Below, piece after piece: positions 44,809 to 51,127 of a stretch of 64,000 bases of DNA. Position 1 is the first letter of the stretch; each line of letters begins with the position of its first letter. The position numbers were made by a program, and so were the translations under genes. Source of the stretch: Zobellia nedashkovskayae (lineage in GTDB: Bacteria > Bacteroidota > Bacteroidia > Flavobacteriales > Flavobacteriaceae); NCBI RefSeq assembly GCF_015330125.1, contig NZ_JADDXR010000002.1, positions 4,104,685 through 4,168,684 of the forward strand, read 5' to 3'. The notes beneath the pieces are model-generated. The model had not been told where the DNA came from and made no database searches. It saw nothing but the letters and a program-made list of their open reading frames with translations.

Positions 44809-45333
44809 ATGAAAACAACTGATAAAGCAAAACTATCACCAAGTACTTCCTCTGATACAAAAAAGCAGTCTGTCTATGATTTAGCTATCAATACTTTAGA
44901 TGGTAAACCTATATCTCTTTTAGATTATAAGGGGAAGAAAATACTTTTTGTAAATGTTGCTTCTGAATGTGGGTTTACAAAACAATATAAAGAGTTACAA
45001 ACTTTAAGTGATACTTACAATGAGAATCTTGTTGTTATTGGCTCTCCTTGCAACCAATTTGGTCAACAAGAACCTGGTGATGCTTCGCAGATTCAAGAGT
45101 TTTGCGAATTGAATTTTGGTGTCAAATTTTTACTCACCGAAAAGATTAATGTAAAAGGAAACAAACAACACCCATTGTATAAGTGGCTTACCTCCAAAGA
45201 ATTAAACGGCAAAAAAAGTTCTAGTGTAAAATGGAATTTTCAAAAATATCTGATAGATGATAAAGGGAATTTAATTGATTATTATTTTTCAATCACTAAA
45301 CCTATGAGTTCTAAAATCACCAAACATTTATAA
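44809..45333 (+). CDS. Glutathione peroxidase family thiol peroxidase
   Basis: Reduces hydrogen peroxide and organic hydroperoxides; bacterial members usually use thioredoxin. The catalytic set is present: C54 (VNVASECGFTKQY), Q87 (NQFGQQEP) and W142 (VKWNFQKYL). A resolving Cys could be C98 or C81. The 22-residue N-terminal extension (TTDKAKLSPSTSSDTKKQS) is Ser/Thr-rich with no signal peptide. The next gene starts in its stop codon (TAATG, one base shared). Its dyad operator groups it with the photo-oxidative set. Confidence 0.9.
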   Translation: MKTTDKAKLSPSTSSDTKKQSVYDLAINTLDGKPISLLDYKGKKILFVNVASECGFTKQYKELQTLSDTYNENLVVIGSPCNQFGQQEPGDASQIQEFCELNFGVKFLLTEKINVKGNKQHPLYKWLTSKELNGKKSSSVKWNFQKYLIDDKGNLIDYYFSITKPMSSKITKHL

Positions 45334-45746
45334 TGTCAATAGCTATCATTAGACTTCTATTAGATTTTGGACTAGTTGTTTTAATTTGGATAATTCAGCG
45401 TATTGTCTACCCGAGCTTTCTTCATTATAAAACTCAAAATCTAATTATTTGGCATAACGTGTACACTTCTCGTTTTAGCACCATAGTCATACCATTAATG
45501 CTTGGCCAACTTGCTATTTCCATCTATCAAGTTATTGTAGTGACTAATTTATATACCATCATAAGCCTTGTATGTATAGTTCTTATATGGGCATCCACTT
45601 TCTCGCAATTTGTACCTATACATTCTCAAATTTCAAAAGGAATAATTAATGAAAAACTATTGATTTCGCTAGTTAAAAAAAATTGGATTCGAACTATATT
45701 ATGGACACTACTATTTCTATTTAGCTTTACTTATTGTGTTATTTAG
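45333..45746 (+). CDS. Small membrane protein coupled to the peroxidase gene
   Basis: A 137-residue protein with three or four hydrophobic helices (about 2-22, 46-70, 72-90, 117-137) and no known motif that I recognise with certainty. Its start codon overlaps the peroxidase stop (TAATG), so the two are translationally coupled. Role unknown; the coupling suggests a function in the same stress response. Confidence 0.7.
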   Translation: MSIAIIRLLLDFGLVVLIWIIQRIVYPSFLHYKTQNLIIWHNVYTSRFSTIVIPLMLGQLAISIYQVIVVTNLYTIISLVCIVLIWASTFSQFVPIHSQISKGIINEKLLISLVKKNWIRTILWTLLFLFSFTYCVI

Positions 45747-45763
45747 ATTTTATAGAATAACTC

Positions 45764-46261
45764 TTACTTTAACACGATAGAACCAATTTCTAGTTTAAAA
45801 TTTTCCGCTTTTTTATTACCGATTAAGAAAGCAACTTCTTGAATACTATTGCCATCATAATTTGGAATATCTAGCTTACGACCTCTAAAAGTAGGATACA
45901 TATCTACTAGAAGTAACTCTATAACTTCCCAATCTTCTGATGTATTGAAGTATGAAACATAAGAATGATTATCTGATACTTTCTTTTTTAATCTAAACTG
46001 ATATTTTTTTCCATCACCTCTTACATTCAAAACAATCTTTGAATACGGTTTTGTAACTATGTCATTGAAACGGTGTTTTAGAGTAGAAAAACCCCCATTA
46101 TTCTCTAATGAAACGTGCCCTTCAAAACTGACGTTGCCTTCGTTATTTAAATGGACGGTTCCAGATGACCTTCCTCCCATAACCACATCGTCTATCACTT
46201 TCCAATCGCTAATATAATTTACTGCATTAGAATCAAAAATAGTATGGGGTTGTATTGTCAT
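45764..46261 (-). CDS. CIA30-like protein (complex I intermediate-associated 30 family)
   Basis: A 165-residue beta-rich protein of the CIA30/NADH-dehydrogenase-assembly fold, with WKVIDDVVMGGRSSGTVHLNNEGNVSFEGHVSLENNGGFSTLK near the start and DMYPTFRGRKLDIPNYDG towards the end. Bacterial members occur with photolyase and short-chain oxidoreductase clusters rather than with complex I. It is the last gene of the eight-gene photolyase operon, 35 bases after the photolyase stop. Confidence 0.8.
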   Translation of the reverse strand: MTIQPHTIFDSNAVNYISDWKVIDDVVMGGRSSGTVHLNNEGNVSFEGHVSLENNGGFSTLKHRFNDIVTKPYSKIVLNVRGDGKKYQFRLKKKVSDNHSYVSYFNTSEDWEVIELLLVDMYPTFRGRKLDIPNYDGNSIQEVAFLIGNKKAENFKLEIGSIVLK

Positions 46262-46296
46262 TATAAATATGAATAATAAATGAATCTTTAGTTAAT

Positions 46297-47778
46297 TTAC
46301 AAAGTCGATAAATAAGCTTGCCCATTTTCTAAATGCCGCTGTTGTTTCTCAGCAGGCATCTTATCAAACATTCGCACAAGCATTCCTAAACGCGGGTTTG
46401 ATAAAAAGAAATCGCGATGTACATGCATAAAACGCCAGAAGAGCCCGTCCCAAGTGTCTTGCCACTCCCCTTTTTTATAGTTACTCATTTTAAACAAATA
46501 ATTACTTCCACTAATATAGGGTTTGGTAGCCATAAGTCCACCATCTGCAAATTGACTCATTCCATAGATATTAGAGACCATAACCCAGTCATAAGCATCT
46601 ATAAAAAGTTCCATAAACCAGGTATAGACTTCATCTGGATCAAACTCGCACAGCATCATAAAATTACCCAAAATCATTAGACGTTCTATGTGGTTACAAT
46701 ATCCTGTTTGTAATACTTTTTTAATGGTTTGATCAATTGGAGGAATACCTGTTGTTCCATCATAAAAAGAAGACGGTATTTTTCTTTTAAATTTCCAAAA
46801 ATTTGTTGTGCGCTCTTCACTACCTCTAGATTCATAAATGCCTCTCATAAATTCTCTCCAACCTATGATTTGCCGGACGAAACCTTCGGTAGAATTAATG
46901 GGCACCTTGTTTTCTTCCGCATACAATAAACAAGCTTCGATAATTTCTTTAGGTGTTATTAAACCTACATTAAGCATGGGCGTTAAAACGCTGTGATTTA
47001 AAATGGAGTTTTCAGCGACCACTGCATCTTCATAAATTCCGAACTCCATAAAGCGCTGCTCAAAAAATTGATGCAACCACATTTGAGTTGTTTCAAAACT
47101 TGTAGGATATAGGGACTGTTTTGTTAGAATTCCTAAATGATCAGAAAAATGCTTTTCTACATAGGTTATAGCTTCCTCATAATAGATATCTACATCTGGA
47201 AATTGAATGGAAGGAGGCGTTTTCTTAGCAGGATATTTCTTTCTATTTTCCGCATCAAAAGTCCATTTTCCTCCTGTTGGCTCACCATCAGCATCTATTA
47301 AAATACTTCGCTTTTTACGCTGCTCGGTGTAAAAGGTCGTTTGATGGTATTTCTTTTTATCCGTTCTAAAAAAAGTCGCTAAATCTTCTTTTGTATTTAA
47401 AAATAAAGGTGAGCTGAATACCGTTGTTGAAATATCATTTTCTAAACAGCCTTTTTCTATTCGCTTTTGCAGCCAATTATCTGTTGGGTCTATATAGTTA
47501 ATATGTTCAATTCCCTTAAGCTTTAACGCTGGGATAAGCTCTCTAATATCAGAAGTAACATCAATCGCTTCAACATAAGATACTTCAAGATGTCTGTCTT
47601 CCCTTAAAAAACTGGCATACCGCTGCATTGTAGCTCTATGAAAAGCTATTTTTTGCTTGTGAAAAGGGTACTGCTTAAAGAATAAATATTCTTCAATAAT
47701 ATATATTGGAGCATCCACTTCAAAAAGTGGTGACTCTTTAAATAATTGATGTGGAAATATTAAGTTGATACTTTTCAT
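46297..47778 (-). CDS. Cryptochrome/photolyase family protein, PhrB-like without the iron-sulfur Cys set
   Basis: A 493-residue flavoprotein of the prokaryotic PhrB class ((6-4) photolyase/cryptochrome). The N-terminal antenna domain begins INLIFPHQLF, and the FAD domain has GWREFMRGIYE (about 307-316), NHIERLMILGNFMML (362-376) and MSQFADGGLMATKPYISGSNY (407-427). PhrB enzymes hold a [4Fe-4S] cluster with four Cys; here only C361 remains, and the loop after MSNYKKGEW (432-446) lacks the other three, so no cluster is expected. Its start overlaps the DUF2256 stop (ATGA). Repair of UV lesions or a light-sensing role are both possible. Confidence 0.88.
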   Translation of the reverse strand: MKSINLIFPHQLFKESPLFEVDAPIYIIEEYLFFKQYPFHKQKIAFHRATMQRYASFLREDRHLEVSYVEAIDVTSDIRELIPALKLKGIEHINYIDPTDNWLQKRIEKGCLENDISTTVFSSPLFLNTKEDLATFFRTDKKKYHQTTFYTEQRKKRSILIDADGEPTGGKWTFDAENRKKYPAKKTPPSIQFPDVDIYYEEAITYVEKHFSDHLGILTKQSLYPTSFETTQMWLHQFFEQRFMEFGIYEDAVVAENSILNHSVLTPMLNVGLITPKEIIEACLLYAEENKVPINSTEGFVRQIIGWREFMRGIYESRGSEERTTNFWKFKRKIPSSFYDGTTGIPPIDQTIKKVLQTGYCNHIERLMILGNFMMLCEFDPDEVYTWFMELFIDAYDWVMVSNIYGMSQFADGGLMATKPYISGSNYLFKMSNYKKGEWQDTWDGLFWRFMHVHRDFFLSNPRLGMLVRMFDKMPAEKQQRHLENGQAYLSTL

Positions 47779-47904
47779 TTGTTCCTTCTACAACGTTCAC
47801 TACAATATTTTACGGTGTCCCAGTTTTTCTCCCATTTTTTAACGCCATATAAATGGTCGCTGACAAACAACGCATATTTTCTCAGGAAGATGTTGTTTTT
47901 TCAT
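47775..47904 (-). pseudogene. DUF2256 gene with a single-base frameshift
   Basis: Two conceptual frames give a 42-residue DUF2256 protein: LPEKICVVCQRPFIWR then KKWEKNWDTVKYCSERCRR, with the four Cys of the family. The first frame stops (TAA, 47841-47839) after 21 codons; one extra T at 47841/47842 separates the halves. Both outer boundaries are kept as perfect overlaps: the start shares a base with the flavin reductase stop (TAATG) and the end overlaps the photolyase start (ATGA). This suggests a very recent mutation, a sequencing error, or frameshifted translation. If the T is real and not bypassed, a functional DUF2256 is not made. Confidence 0.8.
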
Positions 47905-48533
47905 TACTCAAATTCAGGTATTTCATTTAACCTAGCATAAGGATGGTTTTCTATCTTTTTTAAGGTATAGTAGCTATTTAAACCTGAAATACCCACGGCT
48001 TTGGTTATTTCTAAATCAATACCACCGTCTATCATAGCATCGTCCGGCAATATCAAATGTTCAATCTCGCCAATAATCAGAGCCGTACCGTTGTGCTTAA
48101 TATCAATAGCTTCTATAAAACGCATTCCTATTTTAAAACTGCTTTCTTCAACAAAGGGAGCTTTAAAATTAGCTATATATTCTTCAGTAAGTTTACATTG
48201 TTCAAATTCAGAAATACCAATATCAAATTTTACCGAGGTATAATGCGCATTTTTTATAAATTCTGGGTGAACATGATTAATGGTATAAATCCCGCTTTCA
48301 AAAATATTACGATACGTATGTCCCACTTCGGCCGTTCTTGGTCTAGCGACAAAGCCTAAAAGCGCTGGATCGCTGCCTAAATGAACCACAGAACTAAAAA
48401 TAGCCAGATTAGTCCGGCCTTTATCATTTATAGTACCTATAAGATTCGCCGGCTTAATTCCCGTAACCGAATTAACTATTTTAAGCTTACTAATACGGTC
48501 TAGTTTTGCTATATCTTCTTTAGTATACATCAT
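47904..48533 (-). CDS. Flavin reductase-like (FMN-binding split barrel) protein
   Basis: A 209-residue protein of the flavin reductase/flavoredoxin family. Conserved blocks are VTGIKPANLIGTINDKGRTNLAIFSSVVHLGSDPALLGFVARP (about 25-66) and a central HNGTALIIGEIEHLILPDDA. It binds FMN and may reduce flavin for the photolyases, or act on an unknown substrate. Its stop codon shares a base with the DUF2256 start. It begins 24 bases after the stop of the permuted photolyase, deep inside the operon. Confidence 0.85.
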   Translation of the reverse strand: MMYTKEDIAKLDRISKLKIVNSVTGIKPANLIGTINDKGRTNLAIFSSVVHLGSDPALLGFVARPRTAEVGHTYRNIFESGIYTINHVHPEFIKNAHYTSVKFDIGISEFEQCKLTEEYIANFKAPFVEESSFKIGMRFIEAIDIKHNGTALIIGEIEHLILPDDAMIDGGIDLEITKAVGISGLNSYYTLKKIENHPYARLNEIPEFE

Positions 48534-48557
48534 ATAATTATCTATGGAAATGGGTAC

Positions 48558-49676
48558 TTAATAGGTAAGCTGCTTTTTACATTTTTTCCAGAAAGCAAAG
48601 AAAGACGGATAATATCCTTTTACATCAAACATCCATTCTCTTGGTTCTTCAAAACCTTCATAATGTTTATTTAAAGGATGTTCTTTGTAATAGACGTCAG
48701 TAGTGTCATAATCAGAAATAAGCTCATGAAACTCACCTACATAAACCTGTATTTCCTCTATATTTTCGGTAGAAATAGTAAATATAAAATCAAGTGTTTT
48801 TTGGGATATAGGATAGCTTTCAAAATGTGAAGGTTCTAATAGCAATATTCTATTTGCAGCAGTATCTTTTTTCCATAATGGGTCTAGGTTATAGAAGTTA
48901 TAGATACAAGTGGAAAGGTTTTTATTAATAGTAATTGTTTGCTTCTTTGGTAAGGACGTTTGTAAAGCCATTCCTGAAGTTTCTTTTAACACTTCAGGAA
49001 TTTCTAATCCGCTAAAAACTTCATAAGGCACATCTAAAAACGTATTTCTTTGTTGTGTTAAGCTGTATTTATTGATGTTTTCCTGATTGGCAACATATTT
49101 CTTATTTGCGTTTGCTCCAGCAACCCATTGCCAACTTAACGCATTACTAGCCCAATCTGCATCTAGTAAATGATAATACATCCATTGTGCAGGAACCTTC
49201 CAATGACTTTGGGCTACATTACACGCTATAGATGCAATATACATTCTTAGGTGATTGTGCAAATACCCCTCATCGTAAAATTTCTTAATAGAATTATCAA
49301 TAGCATTAATACCCGTATCTGCTTCTACAATAGCTTTTGAAATTGAATGATTGGAAACTGGTGTTTGCTGATTTTTTAAATCCGAATTAATAGCATCTCC
49401 TTTATCAATCCATACTTGTTGCCAGTAATCTCGCCAAGCCAATTCTTGAATGAATTTTTCAATTTGTGCAGGTTGATAACCACGCTTTAAAATTTCAGAA
49501 AGAATAAATTTTGTTGAAATAATTCCTCTAGAAATATAGGGAGATAAATAGGTGACTGAACCATTTACAAAATTTCTAGTTTTACCATACTTAACAGGAT
49601 CAATATTACGAACACGCTGAAGAATTTCAGGATATGATGTTGGGAAAATAGAATCTTGATCTTCAAATAATTCCAT
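48558..49676 (-). CDS. FAD-binding photolyase-type protein with apparently permuted domains
   Basis: A 372-residue protein that starts directly with the photolyase FAD-binding domain (about 10-215): LSPYISRGIISTKFIL, FIQELAWRDYWQQVWI, EGYLHNHLRMYIASIACNVAQ and DADWASNALSWQWVAGANANKKY. Instead of an N-terminal antenna domain, the last ~130 residues look like a small Rossmann-like alpha/beta domain (RILLLEPSHFESYPISQKTLDFI; GYYPSFFAFWKKCKKQL). The order is therefore reversed relative to standard photolyases. It is probably flavin-bound and light-active, but catalysis is unproven. It starts exactly one base after the TIGR03643 stop. Confidence 0.82.
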   Translation of the reverse strand: MELFEDQDSIFPTSYPEILQRVRNIDPVKYGKTRNFVNGSVTYLSPYISRGIISTKFILSEILKRGYQPAQIEKFIQELAWRDYWQQVWIDKGDAINSDLKNQQTPVSNHSISKAIVEADTGINAIDNSIKKFYDEGYLHNHLRMYIASIACNVAQSHWKVPAQWMYYHLLDADWASNALSWQWVAGANANKKYVANQENINKYSLTQQRNTFLDVPYEVFSGLEIPEVLKETSGMALQTSLPKKQTITINKNLSTCIYNFYNLDPLWKKDTAANRILLLEPSHFESYPISQKTLDFIFTISTENIEEIQVYVGEFHELISDYDTTDVYYKEHPLNKHYEGFEEPREWMFDVKGYYPSFFAFWKKCKKQLTY

Positions 49677-49967
49677 TTATCGTTTGCTTATTTTATTCCC
49701 CGAAATAGCTCTTTGTCGAGAAGATTTAAATCGTGTTATGTCAGAACTGCGTTTCTTTAAATGCTTCTGGCTAACGCCGCTATTAACGCGTTTACGCCAT
49801 CGCTTAAAACTAGATTCTTTAAGGTTGCCGCGCATAACTTTAATAACTTCCTTCTCCGGTAAACCAAACTGAAACAGAATAGCTTCAAAAGGTGTTCTGT
49901 CCTCCCAAGCCATTTCTATTATACGGTCTAATTCTCTTTCTGTAAATTGTTTTGTTTCTGTTGTCAT
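49677..49967 (-). CDS. TIGR03643 family protein
   Basis: A small basic protein of 96 residues. The N-terminus FTERELDRIIEMAWEDRTPFEAI (about 8-30) is the TIGR03643 signature, followed by QFGLPEKEVIKVMRGNLKESSFKRWRKRV and a basic Arg/Lys/Ser tail. Such proteins are regularly found in photolyase clusters; the helix-turn-helix-like N-terminus hints at nucleic-acid binding, with no proof. The start at 49967 leaves seven bases after the DUF2452 stop; an in-frame ATG at 50003 would overlap that gene by 29 bases. Confidence 0.8.
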   Translation of the reverse strand: MTTETKQFTERELDRIIEMAWEDRTPFEAILFQFGLPEKEVIKVMRGNLKESSFKRWRKRVNSGVSQKHLKKRSSDITRFKSSRQRAISGNKISKR

Positions 49968-49974
49968 ACTAAAA

Positions 49975-50376
49975 CTAGATTTTTTCCCAGATTTGGTCTG
50001 CATTCAAATAAAAGCTTCCTAATGCATTAAATCTACATTCTTCTGGTGCTATTATGGAAAGAAAAGATTCTCCATTTTCCCTCTTGTATAAATGATATAT
50101 TTTACCAATAATAGGTTCAAAATTGAATTTTGCATTATAAATGAGTTTGTTGAATTCAAACTCTTGCATCATTTTATCATACTCGGCTTTTAACTCAACA
50201 TATCTGGCTTCAATCTTATGATTTACTTTACTTATACTTCTGTTCTTCCAGGCAATTGTATCTGTAATCGTAATTACCGGAGCCCCAACAGACGTTGCAT
50301 AAGGCTTGAGAGCCGCATCGTATTTTTTTGTTTCCAGATCGAAAACTACATTATCAGGTTTTTTATCTTCTACCAT
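49975..50376 (-). CDS. DUF2452 family protein
   Basis: A 133-residue protein with the DUF2452 pattern: DNVVFDLETKKYDAALKPYATSVGAPVI, then DTIAWKNRSISKVNHKIEARYVELKAEYDKM, and a C-terminal EPIIGKIYHLYKRENGESFLSIIAPEE. No function is known; members occur in photolyase clusters. It begins 15 bases after the Lacal_2735-type gene in the same operon. Confidence 0.82.
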   Translation of the reverse strand: MVEDKKPDNVVFDLETKKYDAALKPYATSVGAPVITITDTIAWKNRSISKVNHKIEARYVELKAEYDKMMQEFEFNKLIYNAKFNFEPIIGKIYHLYKRENGESFLSIIAPEECRFNALGSFYLNADQIWEKI

Positions 50377-50391
50377 TGGTATAAAAATGTA

Positions 50392-50556
50392 TTAGCTCAA
50401 CTTTTCTAGTTGCTTCATTATTTCTTCCGCTTCATAGATTTTCTGATCACTCATTTTCCTGTTGGTGGTCGACAAGCTATGAGCTTCTTTTAAAAGATTT
50501 TCATATTGATCCTGAAGTTTAACTTTCTCTGATTTCTTTTTAAATAATCCGAACAT
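50392..50556 (-). CDS. Lacal_2735-type small helical protein, first gene of the photolyase operon
   Basis: A 54-codon gene read on the minus strand: MFGLFKKKSEK at the start, a charged amphipathic helix (VKLQDQYENLLKEAHSL), then TTNRKMSDQKIYEAEEIMKQLEKLS. I recognise this as a small flavobacterial family (Lacal_2735). The role is unknown. It is 63 bases downstream of the shared dyad operator and 15 bases before DUF2452, so it heads the eight-gene unit. Confidence 0.75.
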   Translation of the reverse strand: MFGLFKKKSEKVKLQDQYENLLKEAHSLSTTNRKMSDQKIYEAEEIMKQLEKLS

Positions 50557-50608
50557 ATTTATTTCAACTTTATAAGTTCTTAAAAATAGAATGTAAGAAC
50601 CATGACAT

Positions 50609-50616
50609 AAAGATAC
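50609..50616 (-). promoter_or_regulatory. -7 element for the photolyase operon
   Basis: TATCTTTA on the minus strand fits TAnnTTTR. It begins 11 bases after the start of the downstream dyad arm, the same spacing as at the pterin synthase promoter, and gives a leader of roughly 45 bases to the start at 50556. Confidence 0.45.
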
Positions 50617-50618
50617 AA

Positions 50619-50654
50619 AATGTTTAACTATTTTTAAATTAAGTTAAACGAAAT
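50619..50654. promoter_or_regulatory. Shared dyad operator, site E (photolyase operon)
   Basis: AAATGTTTA-N18-TAAACGAAA: the core TGTTTA / TAAACGAAA is kept with the same 18-base spacer; the outer left arm diverges. It is 62 bases upstream of the operon's first gene. Confidence 0.6.
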
Positions 50655-50873
50655 TTAATTATATGTTGAATTGTAAATTTAGCTACCTAATGAATCCTAA
50701 AGGATAGTTTTAATATGTAAAACCCTGGAAGTATAATTTTGCTGATAAGATTTAATATACGGCAACCATGTAAGGAGCAGATTGCACATTAGCTCCTATC
50801 ATCTTTATCTGAAATCAAAACGATTTCTAATAATTAGATTTCAATGATATCTTTAAAACCGAGAAGAATAAAA

Positions 50874-50902
50874 AACCCTGTAAATCAATGATTTACAGGG
50901 TT
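50874..50902 (-). terminator. Intrinsic terminator of tRNA-Ser
   Basis: A perfect 13-bp stem (AACCCTGTAAATC / GATTTACAGGGTT) with a three-base loop and, on the minus strand, a T run (TTTTTTATTC). It lies 25 bases past the tRNA 3' end. Confidence 0.88.
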
Positions 50903-50927
50903 ACTACGCCTTATACAGGACTTTCTG

Positions 50928-51012
50928 CGGAGAAAGAGGGATTCGAACCCCCGGAGGTGTGACCCTCAACAGTTTTCAAGACTGCCGCATTCGACCACTC
51001 TGCCATTTCTCC
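50928..51012 (-). tRNA. tRNA-Ser (anticodon UGA)
   Basis: A class II tRNA with a long variable arm. On the minus strand it starts GGAGAAATGGCAGAG, has the anticodon loop CTTGAAA (anticodon TGA) and the T loop GGTTCGAATCC, and ends with the matching acceptor TTTCTCC and discriminator G. CCA is not encoded. It reads UCA and related serine codons. Confidence 0.95.
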
Positions 51013-51127
51013 TGAGTGCCTTATCAGGTATTCCCTGAATGCGGGTGCAAATATAGGAACCTTTTTCAATTCCGCAAGGGTCTTTCTAATTTTTATTTTT
51101 GGTTCAATATTAATGCTGCCTTAATCA

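Larger units (their letters stand above)
50557..50927. other. 371-base intergenic region with operator and tRNA terminator
   Basis: Contains, left to right, the photolyase operon leader with its -7 element, the dyad operator at 50619-50654, about 200 AT-rich bases in which I see nothing, and the tRNA-Ser terminator. Confidence 0.6.
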
